A DNA stretch of 64,000 bases from Maricaulis sp036231565. GTDB taxonomy: Bacteria > Pseudomonadota > Alphaproteobacteria > Caulobacterales > Maricaulaceae. Positions 52,551-61,800 of the stretch are shown here, piece after piece (positions within the stretch are counted from its first letter, which is position 1; each line of letters opens with the position of its first letter). Where the stretch lies: NCBI GenBank assembly GCA_036231565.1, contig JAZAHA010000005.1, positions 1-64,000 on the forward strand, in the 5' to 3' direction. The notes beneath the pieces were generated by a model, which was not told the DNA's origin, made no database searches, and was given only the letters and a program-made list of their open reading frames with translations. The position numbers and the translations under genes are program-made.

Positions 52551-53690
52551 ATGATTCTCGTTCAGCGGTATTTCTTCAAGCAACTGCTCTGGCCCTTCCT
52601 GACCGCGGTCGGGGCCTTCGCTGCACTGGCGCTGCTGACGCAGTCGCTGTCGAATGTCGATCTGGTCTCCGGCTATTCGGAAACGGCACTGACCTTCATC
52701 AAGATCACGTTGCTGGCGCTGCCGCATCTGACCGCCCTCCTGGTCCCGCTCGCGCTGTTCGTCGCCGTCCTGTCGACGCTGAACCGGCTGTCCGGCGACA
52801 GCGAGCTGGTGGTGACGCAGGCCTCGGGGCTCGGCCGGTTCGGCATGATCACGCCGGTCCTGCGCCTGGCGGTCTATGTGATGATCGCAAACCTCGCCAT
52901 CAACCTCTTCGTCCAGCCGGTTTCCTATCGCGAGATGCGCCGCTCGCTGCACGAGCTGCGCTCGGATGTCGCCGCCAGCCTGATCACGCCCGGCGCCTTC
53001 ACCCAACTGGGCGACGGCGTGACCATCTATGCCCGCGACCGCGACCGGTCCGGGCGCATGCAGGACATCCTGATCGACGATACGCGCGGCGAGGAACAGT
53101 CGACGCTGACGGCGCGTGAAGGCGTGGTGGTGCGCACCGACGACCGCTCGGTGATGGTGCTGATCGACGGCAATCGCCAGCAGATCGACGAGGCCGGTGA
53201 GCTGTTCTACGGCTCCTTCGACCGCACCGAATTCGATCTGGGCGAGTTCATCGGCCCGGTCGACGCCATGTTCTTCAAGGAAAGCGACCGCTTCCTGCAC
53301 GAGCTGATCTGGCCCGATGCCGGCACGATCGCGCGCACCGGCGGTCCCGAACGGGCTTGGGCCGAGGCGCACTACCGCCTCTCCGCGCCGCTCTACAACA
53401 TCGCCTTCGCGCTGATCGCCGCGGCCGCCTTCCTGGCGGGCGATCATTCGCGCATGGGCCATTCGCGCCGCGTGATGATCGCGGTGGCGGCCGGCATGAC
53501 GATGCGCCTGGTCGGGTTCGGCGTGCAGTCGGCCAGCGCCGACGACAGTGCGATGAATGCCATGCAGTACATCATTCCGCTGGCGGGCATCGCCGGTGCG
53601 CTGGCCGTGATCTACTGGCCCGCCCGCCGCCGCCCCAAGAATCCGCCGGCCGAAACGGCGCCGCTCACGCGTCCGGAGGTGGCAGCATGA
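52551..53690 (+). CDS. lptF: LPS export permease LptF
   Basis: A 379-residue permease of the YjgP/YjgQ family. N-terminal hydrophobic segments (about 12-110; RYFFKQLLWPFLTAVGAF at the start) and C-terminal segments (about 275-360) flank a periplasmic beta-jellyroll domain. LptF with LptG and LptB extracts LPS from the inner membrane. The start is ATG 52551; an open frame extends across the pepA antisense strand but is not coding. Stop overlaps lptG start (ATGA). Confidence 0.93.
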   Translation: MILVQRYFFKQLLWPFLTAVGAFAALALLTQSLSNVDLVSGYSETALTFIKITLLALPHLTALLVPLALFVAVLSTLNRLSGDSELVVTQASGLGRFGMITPVLRLAVYVMIANLAINLFVQPVSYREMRRSLHELRSDVAASLITPGAFTQLGDGVTIYARDRDRSGRMQDILIDDTRGEEQSTLTAREGVVVRTDDRSVMVLIDGNRQQIDEAGELFYGSFDRTEFDLGEFIGPVDAMFFKESDRFLHELIWPDAGTIARTGGPERAWAEAHYRLSAPLYNIAFALIAAAAFLAGDHSRMGHSRRVMIAVAAGMTMRLVGFGVQSASADDSAMNAMQYIIPLAGIAGALAVIYWPARRRPKNPPAETAPLTRPEVAA

Positions 53691-54784
53691 TCGGCGGCCG
53701 TCTCAATCGCTACATGCTCATACAGACGCTGAGCGGGCTCGGCCTGGCGCTGCTGACCATTACCACGGTGATCGTGCTGGTCGATTTTGTCGAACAATCG
53801 CGCGCCATCGGCACCCGCGTCGATGTGTCGACGCTCGACCTTCTGGGCCTGACGCTGCTGAAGACACCGCTGCTGCTGGAAACCACCCTGCCCTTCATCT
53901 TCCTGTTCGGCATCCTGACCTCGCTCTTCCGCCTGAACCGCCGCTCCGAACTGATCGTGATGCGCGCCTCGGGCATGTCGGCCTGGCGCATCCTGACGGC
54001 GCCGATGCTATTCGCCGTCGTGGCCGGGGTGATCGGTGCGACGGCGCTCAACCCGCTGGCCGCCGCCGGCAATGCCGAGTTCCAGCGCCGCCGCGATGCG
54101 CTCATGAATGTACGCCAGACACCGGGCGTGGAAGAGCCGGTCTGGCTGCGGGAGACCACGGCCGACGGTTTCACGGTGATCTCGGCCATGGCGCTGGAAG
54201 AGAACCGCCAGGAAGTGCGAAATCCGACCTTCTATCACTTCTCCCTGAGCGATGAGGGCGTGCCCAGCCTGGAGCGCCGCATCGACGGGGCGACCGCCCA
54301 GCTGATGGACGGGTTCTGGGAGGTCACCGACGCGATCGAGCGCATTCCCAACGAAAGCGCGCTGGAACTGGGGATGATCACCCTGCCGACCCAGATCAAC
54401 CGCCAGGCCCTGTTCGAACGGGCCCGCTCGCCACAGGGCGTGTCCTTCTGGGATCTGCCGGGCCTGATTGCCACCGCACGCGATGCAGGTCTGGCAACCG
54501 CGCGCTACGAGCTGCGCTGGCACGGCCTGCTGGCGCTGCCCCTGACGCTGCTGGCGGCCACGCTGATCGCTGCTGCCGCGACACTGCGCCTGCACAGGCT
54601 GGGCGGCGCGGCTGCCTTTGCGCTGGTCGGCGGGCTGGCCGGCTTCGTCATGTTCTTCTTCCAGGAAGTCCTCAGCTCCTTCGGAGCAACAGGCGCCCTG
54701 CCACCGCTGACGGCCGCCTGGGCCGCACCGGCGATCACCGCGCTGATGGCGCTGACCTATATCGCGTCGACCGAAGACGGCTGA
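53687..54784 (+). CDS. lptG: LPS export permease LptG
   Basis: A 365-residue partner of LptF with the same layout: N-terminal segments (about 10-120), periplasmic domain (about 130-265), and C-terminal segments (about 280-360). NRYMLIQTLSGLGLALLTITTVIVLVDFVEQSR at the start is typical. Coupled to lptF by ATGA. lptD follows after 84 bp. Confidence 0.93.
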   Translation: MIGGRLNRYMLIQTLSGLGLALLTITTVIVLVDFVEQSRAIGTRVDVSTLDLLGLTLLKTPLLLETTLPFIFLFGILTSLFRLNRRSELIVMRASGMSAWRILTAPMLFAVVAGVIGATALNPLAAAGNAEFQRRRDALMNVRQTPGVEEPVWLRETTADGFTVISAMALEENRQEVRNPTFYHFSLSDEGVPSLERRIDGATAQLMDGFWEVTDAIERIPNESALELGMITLPTQINRQALFERARSPQGVSFWDLPGLIATARDAGLATARYELRWHGLLALPLTLLAATLIAAAATLRLHRLGGAAAFALVGGLAGFVMFFFQEVLSSFGATGALPPLTAAWAAPAITALMALTYIASTEDG

Positions 54785-54868
54785 CGGCATGGACGCGGGC
54801 GGCGGGTTCGGCTAGTCAGGTTCGATCCGTTCGGCCGGGGTTCGGGACAGATCAAGGGGATGACGCGC

Positions 54869-57061
54869 ATGGCGTCACAGGTTCGCCGCCTCGCGGCAGT
54901 TTTGATGAGCACGACGGCGCTGGCGATGGCAGCTCCTGCCCAGACGCTGGCGCAGACGCCGGAGCCGTCGGACCCGCCGATCTACCTGGAAGCCGACCGG
55001 ATCGACGATCTCGCCGAGGGCGGCTATGTCGCGCGCGGCAGTGTGCGCGTTCGTCAGCAGGATCGCACGCTGATGGCGGACGAGCTGGAATACCATCCGC
55101 AAAGCAATCGCGTGATCGCCCGCGGCCACGTCGTGATCATCGGCCAGGGCCCCTACCCGCAATATGCCGACGAGGTCGAGCTCGACTCGGCCCTGTCCTC
55201 GGGCATTGCGCTGGGCTTTGCCTCCATGCTGGAGAATAACGGCCGCGTGGCCGCCGCCTCGGCGATCCGCGACGAGAATGCCTCGATGACGCTGCGCGAC
55301 GCCTACTACACGGCGTGCGAACTGTGCGAGGACGGCGAAGGCAATCCGACCTGGCGCCTGCGAGCCCGCCAGGTGCACCAGAACGCCGAAGAACAGATGA
55401 TCTACTACCGCGATGCGCGGCTGGAAGTTCTCGGCGTACCGGTTCTCTACGCCCCGGTCTTTGCGCATGCCGACCCGTCATCGGAGCGGCGTTCGGGCTT
55501 CCTCTTCCCCAAGATCGGCGTCTCCTCACGGCTCGGTTTCGTCTACCAGCAGCCCTATTACTGGTCGTTGTCACCGTCGCAGGACATCGTCATCGCGCCG
55601 CGCGCGATGACCAATGTGAACCCGCTGCTCTACACCGAATACCGCAAGCGGTTCTGGTCCGGCTTCACCGAGTTCGAAGCCAGCGTGACGCGCGAAGCCG
55701 AAATCGACAGTGACGGCGAGCGCTTCGGCGAGGAAGAGTGGCGCTGGCATGTGTTCGGCGGTGGCCGCTTCGAGATCAATGAGGACTGGCGGTGGGGGTT
55801 CGGCGTACAGCGTGCCTCCGACGACCTTCACCTGCGCCGCTATGACTTCTCCGAAGTTGCAAAGGATCTCGGCCAGCCGATCGAGGCCGTGAACCGGCAG
55901 CTGGTCAGCCAGCTCTTCGTGGAAAACCGGACCCGGCATCGTTACGGCTCGTTCCTGGCTGCGACCTACCAGTCGCTGATCACCAGCGTCGACGACGACA
56001 CGCTGCCGAACCTGGCGCCGCAGATCGACGTGACGCAGATCGTCGATGCCCCCGACGGCTGGGGCCGCATCTCGCTGAACGGCAATGCGGTGCACCTGAC
56101 CCGCGAGGCCGGCGCCGACTATACGCGTGGCAGCGCCACGGCCGACTGGCGTACGCGCTGGATCGGTCCCGCCGGCGTGGTCGTGGAACCCTTCGCGCTC
56201 GGCCGGGTGGATTATTATAATCTGGCCGATCTTCCGGTCGCCGCCGGCCAGGACGATACCGACAGCTTCACGCGGGCTCTCGGCCTCGTCGGCACGGAAT
56301 TCAGCTGGCCCTTCTACCGGCCCGGCGACCAGGTGGACTGGGTTGTCGAACCGGTCCTGTCGCTGGTTGCGGCATCCGACGACCCGGAGCGCGCCCGTAT
56401 TCTCAACGAAGACACACTGTCGACCGACCTGGACGAGAGCATGCTGTTCGATCCGGTCCGCGCGTCCGGCTATGACATCTGGGAAGAAGGCACGCGGGCC
56501 AATTACGGCTTGCGCGCGACGGCTTTCTGGGGCCGCACGGGCCGTTTCCGCGCCTTTGTCGGCCGCAGCGAACGTTTCGAAGGCGACGCATCCTTCGGCC
56601 CGACCAGTGGCCTGTTCGAGGAGAGTTCCGACTATGTCGTTGCCGGCGAAATCGACATCGCCCAGTTCTCGGCCGAGTTCCAGACGCGCCTCGACACCGA
56701 AGACTACGACGTCAACACGCTGCAGATCGAGACTCGCTACGATGGTGACCGGTTCGACGCCATGGTGGGATATCTGGATACCAGCGACGACGCCGCCGTT
56801 CGCGGGCCGCAGCGTGAATTGCGGGCCGATCTGCAGGTGCGCATGACCGACCACTGGAGTGCGGTAGCGCGTGTCACACGCGACATCGACCGCGATCTGT
56901 CACGCCGCCAGGAAACCGGCTTCATGTATCGCGATGAGTGCACCCAGTTCGAGATTGTGTACCAGCGCGAGGATCTGGGAATCCAGCGCCTGGGCCCCTC
57001 GGAATCGATCCAGTTCCGGATTACCCTCTTCACCCTGGGCAGCCTGGACCCCGAACAGTAA
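54869..57061 (+). CDS. lptD: LPS-assembly outer-membrane protein LptD
   Basis: A 730-residue protein with signal peptide (about 1-29), an N-terminal OstA/LptA-like periplasmic domain (about 35-130; YLEADRIDDLAEGGYVARGSVRV, DELEYHPQSNRVIARGHVVI), and a C-terminal barrel (about 230-730) rich in aromatic-ended strands. It inserts LPS into the outer leaflet with LptE. The ATG at 54869 has aagggg 9 bases upstream; an earlier in-frame ATG (54860) has poor spacing. Cysteines are at ACELCEDG and near the C-terminus (RDECTQF). Confidence 0.93.
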   Translation: MASQVRRLAAVLMSTTALAMAAPAQTLAQTPEPSDPPIYLEADRIDDLAEGGYVARGSVRVRQQDRTLMADELEYHPQSNRVIARGHVVIIGQGPYPQYADEVELDSALSSGIALGFASMLENNGRVAAASAIRDENASMTLRDAYYTACELCEDGEGNPTWRLRARQVHQNAEEQMIYYRDARLEVLGVPVLYAPVFAHADPSSERRSGFLFPKIGVSSRLGFVYQQPYYWSLSPSQDIVIAPRAMTNVNPLLYTEYRKRFWSGFTEFEASVTREAEIDSDGERFGEEEWRWHVFGGGRFEINEDWRWGFGVQRASDDLHLRRYDFSEVAKDLGQPIEAVNRQLVSQLFVENRTRHRYGSFLAATYQSLITSVDDDTLPNLAPQIDVTQIVDAPDGWGRISLNGNAVHLTREAGADYTRGSATADWRTRWIGPAGVVVEPFALGRVDYYNLADLPVAAGQDDTDSFTRALGLVGTEFSWPFYRPGDQVDWVVEPVLSLVAASDDPERARILNEDTLSTDLDESMLFDPVRASGYDIWEEGTRANYGLRATAFWGRTGRFRAFVGRSERFEGDASFGPTSGLFEESSDYVVAGEIDIAQFSAEFQTRLDTEDYDVNTLQIETRYDGDRFDAMVGYLDTSDDAAVRGPQRELRADLQVRMTDHWSAVARVTRDIDRDLSRRQETGFMYRDECTQFEIVYQREDLGIQRLGPSESIQFRITLFTLGSLDPEQ

Positions 57062-57118
57062 CGGTGTCCCGTCATTGCACCCCTGCCGAGTTTGAGTAAT
57101 GTTCCGCGCCGAACCGAA

Positions 57119-58411
57119 ATGCGATTGCTTATGACCGCCAAGAACTTCGTCTTCGCCCTGTTTGCCGCCCTGACGGTATTGCCCGCCATGGTCCTTGCCG
57201 GCGGTGCACACGCCCAGTCGACGACGGAGGGGGTTGCCGCGCTTGTCAATGACGAGCCCATCACCACGGTCGATGTGCGCAACCGGATGCGTCTGATCAT
57301 CTCGACGTCCCGCATGTCGCAGATCGACCAGCAGACGCTGGCCCGGGTGCAGGATGAAGCCCTGCGCGGACTGATCGACGAACACCTGCAGATGCAGGCG
57401 GCCCGGGAATATGAAATCGAGATCGAGGACGCAGAGATCAACAACGCCCTTCTCGATCTTGCCAGCCGCAATAATGCAACGATCGACGAAATCCTGGCGG
57501 ATCTGGAAAGCTCGGGCATCGATGCCTCGACCCTGCGCAGCCAGATCGAAGCGGAAATCGCCTGGCAGGTCCTGGTCCATGGCCGTTACGGCTCGCGCAT
57601 CCGGATTTCCGAACAACAGATCGAACTGGCACTGGACCGTCTGGTCGCCAGCGCCTCGCAGCCGCAATTCTACATCTACGAGATGTTCTTCGAGGTGCGC
57701 CGGCCCGGCCAGGAACAGGCCACGCTGCAACGCGTGATCGCGGTCATGAACCAGCTGCAGCAGGGCGCGTCCTTCCCGGAACTGGCACGGCAGTTTTCCG
57801 ACGCCAGCTCCGCCGCCGCCAGTGGCGAGATCGGCTGGGTGGCGCTGTCCGAACTGCAGCCGGAAGTCGCCGCGATCATGCCGCAGATGCGCCGGCAGTT
57901 CGAACAGTCCGGCGGCCGTGGCGCCCTGTCCAATCCGGTCCAGGTGCCGGGCGGCTTCATGGTGATTGCGCTGGTCTCCGTGCGCGATGGCACGACCTCC
58001 CTGCAATACGACCTCGTGCAGATCACGATCCCGCAAAGCGCCACACAGGATGATACGCGCAGCCGCCTGCAGCGCGCCTTGTCGGACAATCCCCAGTGTG
58101 AGGCCAGCCAGGCCGTAGCCGACCGTTTTGACGGGGCCATCCACACGCCACTGGGCAGTATCGGCGCCGACGCGATGCGCGACGAGATCCGGCTGGCGCT
58201 CGAGCCGCTTGATGTCGGTGAAAATACCGGTGTCATCGATACGCCGGCCGGCCTGACAGCCCTGATCGTCTGTGACCGCGCCATTACCGGCCCCGGCGTT
58301 CCCAGCCGTGACGATGTCGAGTCGCAGCTGCGCGGCCAGCAATTGTCGCTGCTCTCGCGCCGCTGGCTGCGTGACCTGCGCCGCGATGCGACCATCGAGA
58401 TCCGCGAGTGA
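57119..58411 (+). CDS. surA: Periplasmic chaperone SurA (peptidyl-prolyl isomerase)
   Basis: A 430-residue protein with a signal peptide (ending near GGAHAQS). N-terminal chaperone domain VAALVNDEPITTVDVRNRMRLI is typical SurA. One recognisable parvulin domain (about 180-310; ELARQFSDASSAAASGEIGWV ... NPVQVPGGFMVIAL); a second parvulin-like region is degenerate, as in alphaproteobacteria. It escorts outer-membrane proteins including LptD to the BAM complex. Start codon uncertain (57119 or 57131). Confidence 0.9.
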   Translation: MRLLMTAKNFVFALFAALTVLPAMVLAGGAHAQSTTEGVAALVNDEPITTVDVRNRMRLIISTSRMSQIDQQTLARVQDEALRGLIDEHLQMQAAREYEIEIEDAEINNALLDLASRNNATIDEILADLESSGIDASTLRSQIEAEIAWQVLVHGRYGSRIRISEQQIELALDRLVASASQPQFYIYEMFFEVRRPGQEQATLQRVIAVMNQLQQGASFPELARQFSDASSAAASGEIGWVALSELQPEVAAIMPQMRRQFEQSGGRGALSNPVQVPGGFMVIALVSVRDGTTSLQYDLVQITIPQSATQDDTRSRLQRALSDNPQCEASQAVADRFDGAIHTPLGSIGADAMRDEIRLALEPLDVGENTGVIDTPAGLTALIVCDRAITGPGVPSRDDVESQLRGQQLSLLSRRWLRDLRRDATIEIRE

Positions 58412-59418
58412 TGACAGCGCACTCACCCATCGTCGTTTCGATGGGTGATCCGGCCGGGATCGGCCCCGAGATCATCCTGAAGGCCCGCGCAGAACTGGGG
58501 GCCTCCATCCCGCTGCTCGCCCTTGGTGATCCGGGCGTCTTCGCCGGCGCCGCTGCCCGGCTCGGCCTGCCGGGGCCGGCTGTTGTGGATGCACCGGACG
58601 ACCGGCTTCCGGCGGACCGCCTCGCCGTTCTCGCCACGCCGCACACCTGTTCCGGACCGGTCACGCCCGGCCAGCCCGATGCCGCCCATGCGCAAGCCGT
58701 CACATCCGCAATCGAGACCGGTGTCGCGCTGTGCCGCCACGGCAGGGCCTCGGCCCTGGTGACCGCGCCGATCTCCAAGGCCGTGCTCTACGAGGCCGGC
58801 TTCGGCTTTCCCGGCCACACCGAATATCTTGCCGAACTGACCGCCGATACTCCCGTCGAGGGCCCGCGCGGCCCCGCCATGATGCTCTCCGGCGGCGGAC
58901 TGCGCGTGGTGCTGGCGACCATTCACCTCTCCCTGCGCGACGCTGTCGCCGCGCTGACGGCCGAACGGATCGCCGGGATTGCCCGCCTGACCCATCACGC
59001 CCTTGTCCGCGATTTCGGGATTGCCGCTCCACGGCTGGCCCTCGCGGGCCTCAACCCGCATGCCGGCGAAGGCGGGGCGCTGGGCCGCGAGGAAATCGAG
59101 ATCGTCAATCCGGCTGCCGCCGCGCTGCGCGCCGAGGGGATCGATATCACCGACGCCCTGCCGCCGGACACGATGTTCCACGCCGAGGCGCGGGCGCAGT
59201 ATGACGCCGCCGTCTGCCTCTATCACGACCAGGGACTGATCCCGGTGAAGACGCTGGATTTCCATGGCGGGGTGAACATCACGCTGGGCCTGCCGATCGT
59301 GCGGACTTCGCCGGATCACGGCACCGCCTTCGCGATTGCCGGACAGGGCGTGGCGCGCGCCGACAGCCTGATCGCGGCGATCCGCCAGGCCGCCGAGATC
59401 GCGGAGCACCGCGGATGA
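58411..59418 (+). CDS. pdxA: 4-Hydroxythreonine-4-phosphate dehydrogenase
   Basis: A 335-residue enzyme of vitamin B6 synthesis (oxidises 4-phosphohydroxy-L-threonine). SMGDPAGIGPEI near the start, TIHLSLRDA (metal His), AGLNPHAGEGGALGREEIEIV, YHDQGLIPVKTL (metal His) and VRTSPDHGTAF are PdxA signatures. ATG 58411 shares one base with the surA stop; GTG 58408 is the alternative. Zn or other divalent cation needed. Confidence 0.95.
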   Translation: MTAHSPIVVSMGDPAGIGPEIILKARAELGASIPLLALGDPGVFAGAAARLGLPGPAVVDAPDDRLPADRLAVLATPHTCSGPVTPGQPDAAHAQAVTSAIETGVALCRHGRASALVTAPISKAVLYEAGFGFPGHTEYLAELTADTPVEGPRGPAMMLSGGGLRVVLATIHLSLRDAVAALTAERIAGIARLTHHALVRDFGIAAPRLALAGLNPHAGEGGALGREEIEIVNPAAAALRAEGIDITDALPPDTMFHAEARAQYDAAVCLYHDQGLIPVKTLDFHGGVNITLGLPIVRTSPDHGTAFAIAGQGVARADSLIAAIRQAAEIAEHRG

Positions 59419-60272
59419 GCCTCGATGCCCTGCCCCCGCTGCGCGACGTCATCGCCGCCCATGGCCTGGGCGCCAACAAGGCGTTCGGCCAGCACTTCCT
59501 GCTCGACCTCAACCTGACCGGCAAGATCGCCAGCCTGGCCGGCGACATGTCGGATGCCCACGCTGTCGAGATCGGTCCCGGGCCCGGCGGCTTGACCCGC
59601 GCCATCCTGGCCGCAGGCGCGAAGACATTGACCGTGATCGAGAAGGACAGCCGCTTCCTCGGCGCGCTGGGCGAGATCGGGACGGCCAGCGGCGGCCGTC
59701 TCGACATCATCGAGGCCGATGCCCTCAAGGTCGACGAGGATGCCAGCCTGCCGCGCGATGGCGATCGGATCATCCTGTCCAACCTGCCCTATAATGTCGG
59801 CACGCTGTTGCTGATCAAATGGCTAGAGGCCGAGCCGGTGTGGTGGTCGCGCGCGGTGCTGATGTTCCAGCGCGAGGTCGCCGACCGGGTCGTCGCCGAG
59901 CCGGGCACGAAGGCCTATGGCCGTCTCGCAGTGATCTCCCAGGCGCGCTGTGACGCCCGTATGGGGCTGAAAGTGCCGGCGCGGGCCTTTACCCCGCCGC
60001 CCAAGGTCGACAGCGCTGTCGTGGTGCTGGATCCGCTGCCGGAGGAGAAACGCTTCGCCGATGTCGAGGCGCTGGGCATTGTCACCGCTTCCGCCTTCGG
60101 CCAGCGCCGCAAGACGCTGCGCCGCAGCCTGGCCCAGGCGGCCGGACAGACGAACGCCAGCGCGGAAGACCTGCTGACCGCAGCCGGCATCGATCCGGGT
60201 GCGAGGGCGGAAACGGTGGATGTGGCCGGGTTCCGGCGGCTGGCCGAAGCCTGGCGCACCGCAAAGGGCTGA
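59415..60272 (+). CDS. rsmA: 16S rRNA dimethyladenosine methyltransferase RsmA (KsgA)
   Basis: A 285-residue methyltransferase that dimethylates two adjacent adenosines near the 3' end of 16S rRNA. KAFGQHFLLDLNLTGKIA (about 20-37), VEIGPGPGGLTRAIL (motif I, about 53-67), and ILSNLPYNVGTLLLIKWL (motif IV NLPY, about 118-135). Start overlaps pdxA stop (ATGA). Last gene of the lpt-surA-pdxA-rsmA transcript; its stop lies 3 bp from the convergent gmk stop. Confidence 0.95.
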   Translation: MSLDALPPLRDVIAAHGLGANKAFGQHFLLDLNLTGKIASLAGDMSDAHAVEIGPGPGGLTRAILAAGAKTLTVIEKDSRFLGALGEIGTASGGRLDIIEADALKVDEDASLPRDGDRIILSNLPYNVGTLLLIKWLEAEPVWWSRAVLMFQREVADRVVAEPGTKAYGRLAVISQARCDARMGLKVPARAFTPPPKVDSAVVVLDPLPEEKRFADVEALGIVTASAFGQRRKTLRRSLAQAAGQTNASAEDLLTAAGIDPGARAETVDVAGFRRLAEAWRTAKG

Positions 60273-60275
60273 GCC

Positions 60276-60935
60276 CTATTCCTCGTCCATAATCGCGTCG
60301 ACAAAATCGTCAAGCCACGGGTGGCGGGTGCGCTTGAGGCGTTCGGCGTGCAGGATCAGGCTGAGCTTTTCCAGCGCACGGGCGAAGTCGTCATTGACGA
60401 TGATGTAGTCGTATTCGTGCCAGTGCGAGATCTCGTCCTTGGCGCGGTCCATGCGGCCCTTGATGATCTCCGGCGTATCCTGGCCGCGCTTGCGCAGGCG
60501 CTCTTCCAGCAGCGCCAGCGAGGGCGGCAGGATGAAGACGCGCACCGTGTCTTCCGGTGCCTGTTCGGCGATCGCACGGGCGCCCTGCCAGTCGATGTCG
60601 AAGACCACATCGCGGCCCTCTTCCACGGCGTCCATCACCGGTGTTTTCGGCGTGCCGTAATAACGGCCGAACACTTCCGCCCATTCGAAGAACGCGCCCT
60701 CGGCCGCCTTCGCCTTGAAGTCGTCCACGGACATGAAGTGATAGTCCTGGCCGTCGACCTCGCCGGGACGCGGATCGCGGGTCGTCGCCGAGACGGACAG
60801 AATGACATCGGGATTCTGGCTGATCAGGCGCTTGGACAGCGTCGTCTTGCCCGCGCCCGACGGGCTGGACAGCGCCAGAAGAACACCCCGGCGGCGGCCG
60901 CGGAAAATCGGTCCGGTATGGCCGTCACTCGACAT
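60276..60935 (-). CDS. gmk: Guanylate kinase
   Basis: A 219-residue enzyme converting GMP to GDP. LLALSSPSGAGKTTLSKRL (about 19-37) holds Walker A, SVSATTRDPRPGEVDGQDYHF is the GMP-binding segment, and VVFDIDWQGARAI the later motif. It starts within the end of yicC (11-bp overlap). The standard yicC-gmk pair. Confidence 0.95.
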   Translation of the reverse strand: MSSDGHTGPIFRGRRRGVLLALSSPSGAGKTTLSKRLISQNPDVILSVSATTRDPRPGEVDGQDYHFMSVDDFKAKAAEGAFFEWAEVFGRYYGTPKTPVMDAVEEGRDVVFDIDWQGARAIAEQAPEDTVRVFILPPSLALLEERLRKRGQDTPEIIKGRMDRAKDEISHWHEYDYIIVNDDFARALEKLSLILHAERLKRTRHPWLDDFVDAIMDEE

Positions 60936-61800
60936 TCTGTACCTGCTCCCTGAACTGATCGACGGCGTTCTTGATCGCCAGGCCGATCTGCGTGAGTGAA
61001 GAATCGGAAGACTTCGAGCATAGAGTGTTCGCTTCGCGATTAAACTCCTGCGACAGGAAGTCCAGCTTGCGGCCGGTCGGCGAGCCGGCAGCCAGCAGCT
61101 CGCGCGCCGAAGCGATATGCGCCTCCAGCCGGTCCAGCTCCTCGCGGACATCCATCTTCACGGCCAGCGCGGCGGCTTCCTGGGCCAGCCGGTCCTCCGG
61201 CAGATCCCCCTCGATCAGCTCGGCAAACTTGGCCGCCAGCCGGTCGCGGATCGTGTCGATGCGCACGGCCGCACTCGCGGCGGCCTCGCGGGTAAGCTGT
61301 TCGATCGTGTCGATATGGCCGCTCAGCACAGTCTCGAGCGTCCGTCCTTCATCATGGCGGGCCGCCTGAAGCGCGCCGAGCGCCTCTGCGAGCCCCGCCA
61401 GCAGGGCCGCGTCCAGCGCCGGATCTGCGGTCTGGTCCTGCGGACCGCCCAGCGAACCGGCGAGCGCCACCAGCCCCTCGAAACTCGGCCTGGCGATCAA
61501 ACCGCGCTCGACATAGGGCGCTGCGGCCGCCAGCAGCGCATCGATCCGGGCGGTGTCGATATCCAGTCCGGAACCGGACGCATCACGCTTGAGGGTCAGG
61601 GTCGCCTGCACATTGCCACGCGCGAAGCGGGCCTTGGCAAGATCGCGGGCCTTGGCTTCCAGACGGTCATAGCCGGGCGGAAAACGGAAGCGGGCCTCCA
61701 GCCCCTTGCCGTTGACGCTGCGCGCCTCCCAGGTCCAGCGCCAGTCGCCCGCAACGCCCTCGCAGCGGGCAAATCCCGTCATGCCGGAGAGCACGCCCAT
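60925..61800 (-). CDS. yicC: YicC-family endoribonuclease
   Basis: A 291-residue protein starting MGVLSGMTGFARCEG, with LGGPQDQ-like core and C-terminal DVREELDRLEAHIASARELL ... GRKLDFLSQEFNREANTLCSKSSD, the DUF1732 domain. YicC is an endoribonuclease in E. coli. The TGATG junction shares one base with the mltG stop. Start ATG 61800 gives the known N-terminus. Confidence 0.93.
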   Translation of the reverse strand: MGVLSGMTGFARCEGVAGDWRWTWEARSVNGKGLEARFRFPPGYDRLEAKARDLAKARFARGNVQATLTLKRDASGSGLDIDTARIDALLAAAAPYVERGLIARPSFEGLVALAGSLGGPQDQTADPALDAALLAGLAEALGALQAARHDEGRTLETVLSGHIDTIEQLTREAAASAAVRIDTIRDRLAAKFAELIEGDLPEDRLAQEAAALAVKMDVREELDRLEAHIASARELLAAGSPTGRKLDFLSQEFNREANTLCSKSSDSSLTQIGLAIKNAVDQFREQVQNVE